From Caenorhabditis elegans (Eukaryota; Nematoda; Chromadorea; Rhabditida; Rhabditidae), in the NCBI RefSeq assembly GCF_000002985.6, contig NC_003284.9, forward strand, positions 10,974,001-11,038,000: a DNA stretch of 64,000 bases. The letters are read 5' to 3'. The position numbers and the translations under genes were made by a program. The notes beneath the pieces are model-generated. The model worked only from the letters and a program-made list of their open reading frames with translations. It was not told the origin of the DNA and did not search any database. Positions 24,075 to 35,557 of this stretch are shown piece by piece (position 1 is the first letter of the stretch; each line of letters begins with the position of its first letter).

Positions 24075-25240
24075 TCACAGATTATCCCATTCGTCGTATG
24101 CAGAGTTTGGCTGATATTCTTCTTCATTTGTTGGCTTTTTTTTCAATGCAATTTGATTCTAAAGTATTCAATACAAAACAATTCACAAGGTTGAAAAAAC
24201 CTGCTCTCGTTCAAATTGCCAACTTTCAAAATCGCGTAGGGTAACTTGGACGTACGAAGTGACATAGTGTTGCTCCTCTGTTCTTTGATACTTTTGAAGC
24301 AAGTCAAGAGCCAGCTCTTTGAGCTCTGCCAAATTCAAAGCTTCGCATTCACCGACCAACCTAGATAAATTCAGAATGAAGTGAAACAAGAAATGAAAAT
24401 TTACTTTGCAAGATCATCCGGTTTACTGGGGAGAGCAAGTGATGGGACAAACTTTTCTTTTTTCAATCGAAGATAAGCAAGGATGTGTCGGAAACATTTA
24501 GCGTCACGATCAAGGTAGTAGTTACCTCCCTAAATCAAAAAAAATTGTTTCTGATGATTGTGATGCTGCTCTAAAACGGTTTTGAGAGTACCTTGTCTGT
24601 TGCGATTGGCTTCAATGTTCCAGGTTTAAACCATTCGGCTAATTTAGATCTTGGATCAGCCAGCATATCAGTTCGTCGAACCTATAAAACTGCGATTGAA
24701 GCTATAGAGTTTTAAATCATTTTCGATTGATTAGTTCAAATTAAAATATTATGAGTATGTTTACTATAACAACCGTTTTTTACGACCTAAAATCTCAAAA
24801 CTAAATTAATGTTTCGGTCAATGACATTTTATTTTTTGAAGCTTCAAATTATTTAAGGTTTAAATACACTCAAATAACCGTTTTGATTTGACACATCTGG
24901 AATAAAAATACTTCCGTGTTCGCGAGTTCATTTTTTGACAAATTTTGTGTGTCAAATTGTTATATGGAGTGTTCTATGGAGTAACAATTGCTGGCTCATT
25001 GAAGTTGATACAGTCCAAACAAACTATGATTTTTCAGGCAATGAATACTTTTTTATACCAAACATTGCAATAGTTCAAGTTTGCAGTATTGAAGTAATTG
25101 TTCTTGTTGTGTTGACAAAGTTTTCACAAACTATTTTGTTTTGAATATACCAAAATGTTCCTATTTTTTAAACTCACTGTATACTTTTTTCCGCCAACAT
25201 TGATATTGAGAATATCGTCTGCATGACGTGGTCGCGACAT
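24075..25240 (-). CDS. KCTD-like BTB/POZ domain protein
   Basis: Five exons in phase (25240-25178, 24681-24592, 24529-24405, 24360-24201, 24158-24075) give 173 residues starting MSRPRHADD. ILNINVGGKKYTV, followed by RRTDMLADPRSKL and GNYYLDRDAKCFRHILAYLR, is the T1/BTB fold of potassium-channel-tetramerisation-domain proteins. There is no membrane segment, so it is not a channel. KCTD proteins are often cullin-3 adaptors or GPCR regulators; which applies here cannot be told. The C-terminus is short and acidic. Confidence 0.88.
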
Positions 25241-25839
25241 TACTTTTAGACAAGAACTGAAGAAAAAAATGTAAAAGAAATTGGTAAATATACGGCTATT
25301 TATAACAAGCCAGGTGCTCAGGAAGTGATTTTTATGTCCAATAGAAAAGAAACGGTTTCCGGTATTGTCCACCAATTTTCTCGTAGTGTAATTTATCCTC
25401 AGAACAGAAAAAGCGGAAATTGCAAATTTTCTACTCTACACTGAATATTGTCAGCTCAAGTGTACTAGGTATATTATAAATAAAGAAAAGTAGCCATGAA
25501 ATGTGCAAGTGAAAAAGAAGAACATTATAATATAACTCAAGTTCTGGTTCAGTGCTCTCACTCGTGCTTGCATGCACCAATTGTCGTTTCTCCTCCAACT
25601 TTTTCTTGACGATTGAGAAATAATTGTTTCCTGAACGAGAATATGTCTCCGTTTACTTGACATTTATTCTAGAAACGTATCAGGTCTTTATTATGTTGTT
25701 TGAGTTATTTAAAGATCGAGGAACAATGAATACAAATTTTGATGTTGTGATAAAATAGTAAAATCACAACTATGGAATTTTGGTGAGAGAGGAAAAAACT
25801 TGAAAAAAAACAGTAAGAATTTAGAAACCATAACCAGAA
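25241..25839. other. Spacer between the BTB and collagen genes
   Basis: AT-rich. It holds the 5' flank of the BTB gene and the 3' UTR of the collagen gene. No further exon is seen. Confidence 0.5.
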
Positions 25840-27850
25840 TTATCGTAGCTCAAAGTCCACTGTATTCGCTTTAGATCCATATGAAGTTTTCCGCATTACA
25901 ACTCGCTGAAAATTCGAACACGTCGTTTTTAAAAAAGCTATTTTTCATAAAAAATTTTCAGAAATTCGATACTCACGTTTGTGTGACCTTCTTCTCTAGA
26001 ATCTTTATATGCAATTAATGGCGCCATTGGAGATCTCCTAAAAAGAAATAAGAGAAAGTGAGTGATGAGGAAAAAAGAAGACACAAAATAAAGACACTGT
26101 TTGGTCTTCTTACCTCATGCTGGATTCTCCGACATCAATCAAATCCGAGTGTGTGTTTTTTCGTAGGTTAACGTACATGTCACGTTGGTTTTGTTGGTTA
26201 GCTGGAAAATTTTCAAAGAACTACAGATAGTCGTTGGTGTGCCAAATTTTGAATGAAAAAGAAGTTGATTCCTTCAACATCAAAACTCAAAACAATTTTG
26301 GTAATGAAATGAGAAATGAAACAAGAAAAATATGACCAAAAGTGATACTTAAAATGAGTGGATATAATACACAAATACCAAACATTTAAAACCTCTTTTT
26401 TTCTAAAACAGAACTATAGCTCACTTTTCTGCCATCGTCTTCTTTGGAATGGTTGTTGCTGCTGTTGCTGCTGCCTGGGAGTCACATGCCGTTCTACTTC
26501 GGCTTCATAATCGTCTACAGCATCATTGTTATTTGATGTTAACTGAATATTTAAAAATGTGTACAGTGCTTCAACGTATTGCTCACTCTGTTTCTAGATG
26601 TGGAAACTTTGACACTTTGACGATTCAATGTTGAAGTGGACGAAGAGAATGATGAACCTGATTACATGTTTGTTATTCCATATTTTCTTGTCCCTTACCT
26701 TCTCGTGGTGGACACTGACAATATCCACCGTCTTTTCCTGGACTTCCTCTTCTCCCAGGCACTCCACGAAGGCCATATTCTCCTGCATCGCCCAAATCTC
26801 CAACAGGACCTGGGAACCCTTCTGGACCCGGTGGTGCAGGTTTTCCATTGTTGCCTGGATCTCCTCTGGCTCCTGGCAATCCAACTGATCCTGGAAGACC
26901 CTTTGGCCCAGGAAGACCATTTAGCTGAACAAAATCTTGTCCAGCTTCTCCTGGATCACCTTTCGAACCAGTTCGACCAGATTGCCCTCGAGGGCCCCGT
27001 GCTCCAATTCCACCGGGCTCGTTCGTTCCGGGTCTTCCGGGATCACCGGGAGTACCAGGACGTCCAGGTTCTCCGGCTTCGCCTCTAAGACCATCTTCTC
27101 CGGGTGGACCTTGAGGGCATGGAGGACAATCTGGCTCATCAACTTGGTAAATACCATCAGTTCCATCTTTTCCATTATCTCCTGAAATACTTTTGGATAT
27201 TGATAACAGAAAACCGTGAGGTATACAAAACTGTTTCATTAAAATAAATTATTTATTTGCTCGTGTGTTCTTCAACGTGTGATAAAAAGATTAGTTCACT
27301 TATTGAAACATATAAAAACTAAACTGACCCGGATGTCCGTCAGTTGGACTGTTTCCATCGTCACCTGGGGGCCCTCGTGGCCCTTTAGGACAATCGATTA
27401 CTGTGCAGTCTGAAAAAAGAAACAGGTTTCAAAATTTTCGTTCTTCTTCGTGTCATAATTATGTAAACTTACCGCAGATCTTTGGTTCCTCGAACTGTGT
27501 CTTTCTCCGGTTTCCAGAACCGTTTCCACTTCTCCACCGTTGCTGTTGTTTTCTCCAAGCTTGACGAGATGTTCGAATATGTTCATCTTCAACGTGCAAA
27601 AGTTCCGTTTCCGCGTCTAATTTTAAGATCTTAAATATTATATCCAAATGAAAATTTATGACACAAAGTATTAGAAACTTGCCTCAAAGCCTTTTGCATG
27701 ATTGTAAAGTCTATGTGATATATGATTAATTTTTAGGCCTATGAAAATGTACATAGTTGTTGATGCGATTATAAGAAATATAGAAATACACGAAGCAACT
27801 CGGGATGCATTTTCTATTAAATCATCTTTTTCGACTTCCTTCTTCTTCAT
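25840..27850 (-). CDS. Membrane-anchored cuticle-type collagen with long C-tail
   Basis: Nine exons in phase: 27850-27679, 27616-27473, 27409-27329, 27181-26699, 26657-26587, 26542-26425, 26201-26114, 26037-25977, 25905-25840, totalling 427 residues. N-terminus: short cytoplasmic Lys-rich segment, one hydrophobic span (SCISIFLIIASTTMYIFIGL), then an Arg-rich stretch with an RKQQQRWR cluster, a cysteine pair, and Gly-X-Y blocks broken by a CPPCPQ motif. This is the plan of nematode cuticle collagens. The last Gly-X-Y block ends near CQCPPREG. About 110 non-collagenous residues follow, with Ser-, Gln- and Arg-rich parts. Introns of 41 and 44 nt (26658-26698 and 26543-26586) are near the nematode minimum. 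The exon 1 donor (GTTTCT) is the weakest step. Confidence 0.85.
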
Positions 27851-29496
27851 CTGAACAAAATAGGTAAGAAAGGTTTTGAAAGGAATTACGGAAATGACGA
27901 CAAAATTGACAGTAGTTATGTAGTAGCCGAGTCCCAAATATCAATTTTTATTAGTTAACATTTTATGGGGTACACGTAAAGCATAAGTACCAAAACGTTG
28001 CATTAAAAAACTGAGAAAGAAGAAAATATAACAAATATCTGTGAATGAATTAAATTAATCAAATGTTGAAATGAATAAAATTGAAAAATTGGTATGGAGA
28101 TAGAAAATTACAAAGATTATTTGCAAGATTGCTCCCGATTGAAACGACTTTGACAAAAAAAATTCTGACTAAAATTATTGGATGCATAATAGAAATAGAA
28201 AATAGAAAAATGTGATAACTTTATTGTTATTCGAAGAGTATGGTGTACTAGCTAGAAACATATAGATTAATTCTGTTTTAGCTTCAATTATATTGTGTCT
28301 TGAGAAATGTACCGTTAAATATTGATTGGAAACTCTACATCATATAATTCTCAAGGATTTAAAACTCTTCTCACTTAACTTACATTTCAAAAAACATATT
28401 ATTTTTAAAAAAACTATGAAAACTTTGATGACCATCACGTATATATTTAACTGTGAATCAAAATGATAATTTGATAATTATATCCTAGTTCTGGTTGCAA
28501 TTTTTACTGAAAACTATGAACATTTTCGGCGGGGAAACCGATGGTCATTACTTTTGCAGTTAAACAAAACTAATGTATCAAAACAAAGACATAAAACCCA
28601 ATTTCTCATACATTCAGGCACTTCCTTTTTTTAAAACTTCAGTCATTTGAATGAGAACTTTTATTTTGATCAATCTTTACATTAAAACATTGATGAACCT
28701 CTTATATTACAGCATGATATTTTCCTAACTATAAGTGCTAACTTTAATCCTATTCAATTGATTGTTCGGTTCAGTTACGTAGCTTACACAAGGAACAAGT
28801 AACACACAGTGATCAGAAATTCAATAAAACTGTTCAATGTAGAAATACAATCGTCTGAAAGTTCTAAAAAAAAGGTAAAAAGCAATAAAAACAAATAATA
28901 CGACAGTAGAACATTGTGGAACGGGTAGATTCTCCCAATTAGCTTCACGGTAGGTCCCGATAGACAATTGGCGTCAAGCCGCAGCAGCAACACACTACTA
29001 CAAACGTATCATGGAAAGCAAGAGAAAGACGAGCGAATGACAGAAAGTCATCCAATCGAAACTCAAATTATTGTTTAATAATGCCGACTACCTCCTCCCT
29101 TTTCCACGATGGCTTTCTTTCCTTTCGTGGTTGTAGGTTTTGTCCTTCTAGGAGTATTGAATGAGATTCAGTTGAAAGTGAGAATTGTAGTTGAAATTTG
29201 GATGGTCATATTTTCAAGAGCTATTGTCTGAAAAGGGTCACTTCATGGCAGACAACAAATGACTATTTCTCAAAAAAAATGTTAATGATTTTTGAGGTTT
29301 CAGTTACTGGAAACGTGCTATGATCAAGGACAAATGTTGTAAATAGAAAAATTGAAATTTGACATGAAAATTAAGTGAAATACATATCTGAAACTCTTTT
29401 GCTTTCAAAAAGCATGTAATTTTCATCTTATTCAAAAAATAGTTATCTAAAAAATTATCACCAAGAGCTGGACTTGAACATCAGAATTACAGCTGC
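27851..29496. other. Upstream flank of the collagen gene
   Basis: AT-rich, with no coding exon found. An acceptor (TTTTGTTCAG) lies directly before the collagen start, so a trans-spliced or outron-containing 5' end is possible. Confidence 0.5.
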
Positions 29497-30088
29497 CTGG
29501 AAACCAGGGGTGGACGGCTAACCGTTTTTTTCGGCTAACGGATAATTCGGCTTTAGCCGATTTTCAAAATTTTCGGCTAACGGCTAATTCGGCTGAAGCC
29601 GTGTTTCAAAATTTTCGGCTAACGGCTAATTTGGCTAATTGCGAAAAAAATCGGCTAACGGCTAATTCGGCTAATGTTAGCCGAGTTAGCCGGTCGGCTC
29701 AAATTCGGCTAATTCGGCTAACTTTATCTGTTTCAGATTATTTTTGTTGATTCAGCAAGTTTTTCACTAATTTTGTGGTTTATCAAATAAGTAACAACAA
29801 TTCAGTTGGTAACAGAAACAAAAACACACTGAAAGCAATTAAACAATAATAATTTGTTTGCGAATCGTGCTCCATTGTGTTAGCCGAATTAGCCGAATTA
29901 GCCGAACGAATATTTCGGCTAACTCGGCTAATGTCTGCTAAAATCGAAACTCGGCTAACGGCTAATTTGGCTAATCGGTAAAATGGTCGGCTGACGGCTA
30001 ATTCGGCTAATATTAGCCGAATTAGCCAAATTAGCCGGTCGACTAATTCGGCTAATTCGGCTATTAGCCCCCCATCCCTGCTGGAAAC
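29497..30088. mobile_element. hAT-type MITE with 8-bp target duplication
   Basis: A 576-bp element (29505-30080) flanked by a perfect 8-bp duplication, CTGGAAAC, at 29497-29504 and 30081-30088. Ends are CAGGGGTGG and, reverse-complemented, CAGGGATGG, the classic hAT terminal sequence with hAT-length duplication. The body is two arrays of (GGCTAA / TTAGCC)-type repeats in both orientations around an AT-rich core (about 29720-29870). No transposase ORF, so non-autonomous. The perfect duplication suggests a fairly recent insertion. Confidence 0.92.
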
Positions 30089-30479
30089 TGAACAATTTCT
30101 CAATTTTCAATGTTGCATTTTTTCACTCAAGTATTTCAGAGAAACAGTATGTGCATTTATTTTGTCCTTATCACATTTAACGAAAAGTCTGATTTATTCG
30201 AATTTTTTTTTGATTGGTTGGTCTACTATATCTAAACTATCATACCGTCTTGCTCATCTATTGCTTTTTTGAATTGCTCAGATCAAAAGATGAGACAGCG
30301 CATTCCATCGGTTTTGATACGTTTGTACACTTTGTTATTGCGATACATCTCGATTATCTGTTACCGTTTTCCGCATCCTTCTAGCACTTCAAAACAGATA
30401 GCAGCACAATGCGAACTGAGCAGCAGCAGTTACTATACAAACTGAAATGTTATTCGATCTTCTTCGCGCACTTATATCT

Positions 30480-30656
30480 CCCACCAACTCTCGCTTTCTT
30501 CACCCTCAATAATTCGGAGTTTGTTTGTGGGTAATGAAGAGGATGCGCTTGTAGGAGGAGGTTGATCTATAAAAAGGTGGAGAGGTGTGGTCAAAGAGAC
30601 TGACTTAGACAAAACAGTGAGAAGATCGGCCAGCTCTTGAGAATGGTAAGCATTTG
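30480..30656 (+). promoter_or_regulatory. Likely primary mir-251 promoter and first exon
   Basis: CTATAAAAAGG (TATA box at about 30568) is followed by about 70 nt that end in a consensus donor, GAATG|GTAAGC, at 30652-30653. The exon has no long ORF and lies about 100-170 nt upstream of the mir-251 hairpin on the same strand. This fits a RNA polymerase II start for the primary transcript; the link is inferred. Confidence 0.5.
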
Positions 30657-30740
30657 GCTGCTCATATTATGTACACACTATTGTGAAAATGATCCCTTGC
30701 ATTCTTCTCTAAAATGTTATTAATTCAACTTTCAATGACC

Positions 30741-30809
30741 CCTTGTTAAGTAGTGGTGCCGCTCTTATTAGGTTGAAAAGTAATAAGAGTAGTTCACTAC
30801 TTATCAAGG
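30741..30809 (+). ncRNA. mir-251: microRNA mir-251 precursor hairpin
   Basis: A near-perfect hairpin: the 5' arm TTAAGTAGTGGTGCCGCTCT (mature strand about 30746-30769) pairs with AATAAGAGTAGTTCACTACT on the 3' arm, across a loop of about 12 nt. The 5'-arm sequence is the one I recall for cel-miR-251. Its seed (UAAGUAG) matches that of miR-252 and it shares GUGCCGC further on. It lies between two minus-strand genes, so it has its own plus-strand transcript. Confidence 0.9.
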
Positions 30810-31041
30810 TGAAATTTGAAATTTTATTTCAATGTGAGTACACTAATTGGATATTTTTTCACACTAGTTGCTGCAGTTTTTTCTTGTTTTAGCTATTCTA
30901 CGTTATCAATGAAAATTGCCTTTTTTTTTTTTAAATCAAAACAAAAGTTTCAACAATTTTTTCGGGCGAGAAGCGACTAAAAATTATTCAGTTTGTTTTT
31001 ATTTCCAATTTTTTAAATATTTTTATAGACGTAAAATATTT

Positions 31042-34000
31042 TTAAAAATCATTCATAGGCATATTTTTGGTGAATGCTTTGCTCATTCTGCGTTTTTGTT
31101 GATTTGGAGCATAAGATCGAACTGTAAGTGAAGAGGATCCTTTAGAGGTATGAGATGCAAATGAAGTAGCTGTGGAGCAACGTCGTACTGCAATGTTTGA
31201 AAATGTACATGTCGAATTAGAGAAACGTTGACTGCATAACTTACACTGTGGTCTTAGGGGTCTCCGATTTTCTAACGGAATTTCTCCCAGAGTGTCCATT
31301 TTCTGAAAAATCTTTGTTTAAATTTTGTATCAGCCGATATTTTATGACTGTTAAAAAAAGGTTGATGGTGAAATCAGCTTCCAAAAAATAGAGGAAACGA
31401 TATGGTGACGTGTTCCATAACATCCCTAATTTACAATATCCATGTTGTTAAGCAACGCTCAAATAATCTCTTTAATTTTACCTCATCTTGATACTCCACA
31501 GAACATTCATCCTTTTGACTGAGAGCAACTTCATTCTTGGCATCGTTTTCTGATATGCCTAAATGTAAATATAAATATATACATTCACATGGTGTGAATG
31601 TTTACCTTCATCAAAAATATCAATTTTGTCAAAGTTCCGGTTATCTTTGAGAGCCCTGAGTTTTGGCGCTTTCTTCACACTAAACACCGATAGCCGTCTG
31701 CAATATCAATACTGTGAGCTTATTCGAATTCACACAGGCTTACTTGTCAAGATTGATACTTTTCACATCTATGCTATTATTTGATATTAAATACTTCTCC
31801 ATTGTTTCTCTATCAAAAATTGCATATCGCCTTTTGTTTCTATGATCTGAGTATTCGAATTCGATTTTATCATTGTAAAAACTATCATCGGGCTCTGGGA
31901 CTTCTTGAGAACACGCCGACTTTGCCACTAGTTTGAACAGAAACACAAACATCTCCATCAGTGTGACGCAACTGCAACCCATAAACAACGAACTGGCTCC
32001 TCCAAGATAACCTTAAAATGACGAGTGACGAGCACGTAGGTGATCGAAACGACTTACACAAAATATCAATCAATGTTGTCTTCCGCGTCTCTTGCATGAG
32101 AGTGATAGTGGGCAGTACAGAAAACGTGATCACCACGGAATCAGAACTGTGGCGCAGTTTAGATTTACTCACTTGGTATTTTATCTCGGAGCATGAGGGA
32201 TAGCAGGGGAAATCTAAAACTTAGAATTGTGTACGGTGCAATCGAGCAAGGCTGCATCAATAAACTGCTTATACTATAATCAAAAAGGTGTCTAGTAGAA
32301 AATAAATAATGACTCGAGTTTTTGTTATTATACACTGTTATAAAATTTCAGCAACGAATTTCAACATACACATGAATTGACATGACATTTTGAACTGATT
32401 AAAAAAAACCAATAAATAAACTAACCATATTGCAAATATTCGACTTTTCTTGTTAGCTCAAAGCGAATGTTCTCGCACATATTCAATGAATATCTATAAT
32501 CTGGTATCGAATCTTTTTCGATCCATGTTATTTCTCTCCAGTTTGTTGTACACGGTGCTCGCCCCAAATTCAGTCGATCAATCTGCAATTCAAAAACAAT
32601 TAAGTAAGAAAAGGAAACTTTGCAAAAAACTTGTGAAAGATGCAAAAGAAATACTTGCCCACTTGAATAAGTTTCAATCGAATCATGTGATGTGTGTGAG
32701 GTTTCGATGACAAGTAATGAACATCTTCCTCGGTCCCATGTTTGAAATACAGACCTATAATAACATGAATATTAATAAATGAACTTCGGGTTCACTTTTT
32801 AACTTTCCGTAATATTGTAATATAAGTTAGAGTTTCATAGAAATATTGATTTATAATGGCAAAAACGCTGTACTACTCATATATTGCGGAAATTGATCAA
32901 AAAGTTGGAGAAAGACTGTCCGACACTCCCTATCGGTTGAAATAATTTACGGATGAGCGGTCAACTAGATTTTAAAAAAATCAGTATTGATAATCCAATT
33001 AATATTACAATGATAAAATCTGTTCGAAATTATATTCTTCTGAGTATCTGTTTTCTGTTGTGTTATTAGTCAAAATATTCGATCTATAATACTAATAATA
33101 CTGGAATTAAGAATTTCGAGAAAAATGAACATATAGAATTCCAGGAAGAAGAAACTCGTCTGCATATCAAGGAACAAACAAGTTTTCAGATATTATTACT
33201 GTGTTTTTTTTTGAGTTTCCAAGCACGAGTTCCAATAGTTTTTTATATAAAAGGAATCCCCTACCTTTCTTTTTCAATCGAATTTTAGTTTTTGTAGAGA
33301 ATCGTATTGAAACACAGTATGCATCAACTTCTTTGCACGTCATTTGTTTATTTTCTTTCAATATTTCGTTGCACGTAAGTCTAAAAACAGTTTTATATTT
33401 TTTCGTCTTGATATACGTGAACTAACTGTTTTTCTGAGCACAGTTCAATATTATTCTCTGCTCTATGACTTTTTGTCTCGTTGATTCTCATAAAACTGGG
33501 TTGCGTCGAATAAGTCTTGATCATTGTACCGCACTGCAATCAATTCATTTTCTTTTTAAGAAATCAATGCAGGCACTCTCTTCCTTTCCGTTTCAGCTAT
33601 TATTAGCTGTCATGTGATAAGCGCCTTAAAACTCGTCGTAAATCGGATCACTCACCACCATAATGTAGAAAACTAGGCAAGTGGTAACAACGAGACACCA
33701 GAAAATTAAAGACGGGCAGTTGCGAGAATTAAATACACGTATCTGAATAAGGGGAAAAATGAAGAAAATAAAAAATGAAGAAACACAAATGTCAAATTTG
33801 TTTACCATTCCATGGAAAGTAGTTAAATTGGTGTATTCATCACACCCATCATGACCCGCTCGAAAATAATGATTGGTTAAATACTCATAGGTTTCTTCAT
33901 CTATGTACATTTCATCTTCGTTGTCGATGACTTCAATATCCGGATATCCGCTCGCATCATCGCTATCTTAAATTTTATCAGTTCATTGTTTCAAGCTGGA

Positions 34001-34180
34001 ATTCAGATCGAAATGTGGTTTCTTATAATAAAGTTGAAAGAATATAAAGAATTTATAATTGTCATTTCCATTTTAAGTGGAGGATATGTTCACTCGAAAA
34101 ATGAAAATAAACTTACAACCAGGAGCTGGATCAAGACTTTGAAATTGAGAGTCACTGCCACCAAACGAGACACTCGTCAT
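31042..34180 (-). CDS. DEG/ENaC-family channel subunit, compact ectodomain
   Basis: Starts ATG at 34180 (34180-34117, 33966-33806, 33742-33656), stops at 31042. The N-terminal part carries TNLTTFHGM, the gating motif with conserved His-Gly, then first span SLIFWCLVVTTCLVFYIMV. Near the end, YLGGASSLFMGCSCVTLMEM is the second-span and selectivity-filter region typical of the family, followed by about 200 cytoplasmic residues. Between them are GLYFKHGTEED...RLKLIQ, then IDRLNLGRAPC and a Cys-containing segment (CYPSCSEIKYQ). Exons around 33440-32760 are uncertain; I could find only phase-consistent short ones. The ectodomain looks shorter than usual. It is probably a sodium or cation channel subunit; the specific gene is not recognised. 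Confidence 0.8.
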
Positions 34181-34376
34181 TAGCTCAATGATAAGACGTG
34201 CTTGCTTATCTGTAACATGTTTCACAGTCGGCAGTATGTGTGTTTATCAATTACTCGCGCCACTCTTAAAAACCAATCCCATTTATTGACCAATGACAGA
34301 AACATAATGACATGAAACCGGAAAACATTTCAAGAATTTGTAAAAAGCAGTGAGGTAATAATATTCATTGAGGGTA

Positions 34377-35053
34377 CTAATTGATACAGTCACGAGACTC
34401 TCCTGGAAGAACTGCATTAATGTTGAGAATTCCAATGTCAAAGGTTTTAGCTGGAGTCTCTCCTTCTGTAATGAAATCGTCTGGAATCACAATTTCCACT
34501 TTTCGCCAGCATTCCTGAATTAATAATTAAGTTGTTTGATGTGTTCTATTCTTTGAATGCTTTTTTTAGAATAATAACGTTTTTGCAGCTTCCGCAAACA
34601 TAGCAAAAGTATATGTTTTGTGTATGATAAAGTCCATTTTAAACAAGTTTTTTCTAAATAAATTCGAAAAACTTACAATAGCCTCGTCGTGGCAATTGTG
34701 ATAGATATTGAGCTTTGGGTCAATTTTGGTCCATTCGGTGTCATTACCAGAAAGTTCGAATTCACCATTTTCGTTAGTCAGTGCTTCTGACATAAGGGTG
34801 TCCTTGACTGAAAAACTCTAAGTTATATAATAATTGAAAGTAAATTGAAATCACTAAAATGTTTTTTACACTTACTGGGATCGACCTCATACAGCTTCAG
34901 ACGAGCCTTTTCATAACCTTTTCCATCACACAACAACTTTCCCTTCACAGCCGTGGACTGTACTTTACGGATTTGAGGGAGCTTTGGAAGAATATCGGGA
35001 AGCGGAATTGCAAGGCAGAGAATCGGTAAAAATGTGATGAAAACGAATTTCAT
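34377..35053 (-). CDS. Transthyretin-related secreted protein (TTR family)
   Basis: Three exons in phase (35053-34876, 34807-34677, 34514-34377) give 148 residues. Signal peptide MKFVFITFLPILCLAIPLP, then the nematode TTR-like domain: AVKGKLLCDGKGYEKARLKL, an acidic NENGEFELSG turn, NIYHNCHDE and a final ESRDC. This is the large nematode-specific secreted family, not true transthyretin. Family members may bind lipids or hormones, or apoptotic cell surfaces in the one studied case. The symbol within the family is not recognised. Confidence 0.9.
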
Positions 35054-35557
35054 TCTGAAAAATTGAACATAAGAGCAACGTATTACTGATGATTCTTTTA
35101 TAGGTTCCAAATAAGAGATATACTATGTTACGAAATTGTACATATTTCCGGTGTGATTAATCGTACCTATAAAGACAATTTCAAAACAAAATAATAATAA
35201 AATAAAAATGTATTGAATGTAATTTCAATGTCAAATGAAAAATGAAGTTGCGATTGAAAAAAGACAAAAAGTCAAAAACTGACGAGTAGACGAGATTACA
35301 AAAAGACAAAGCAACCCAACCCCGCTTCACTATCAAAGTTTCATGGTCACTTTTGACTATCTTTGTTAGATTTCTTTATAGGCCACAATACCTCAACCAG
35401 GAGATCAACTTGAAAATTAGTTTGAAATGCGGAACTTTCCAATTCATCTATATACAAAAAAAGTGAAATTACCCGGAAACAAATCTGGATTTGGGAATAG
35501 AAGAACAAAGAGTGAATGAAAAGATTTATTTACTGGGAAATGATCAAACATTGAAAG

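Noticed and set aside
26594-27185. Genes opposite the collagen
   Set aside because: Long open frames arise on the antisense strand of Gly-X-Y coding sequence because of its composition.
27679-27683. GC donor (GAG|GCAAGT) for collagen exon 1
   Set aside because: It matches the GC-donor consensus well but puts the next exon out of frame; the GTTTCT donor four bases on keeps the collagen frame.
29505-30080. CRISPR-like or satellite array of GGCTAA units
   Set aside because: Units occur in both orientations without unique spacers, and hAT ends plus an 8-bp duplication explain the element.
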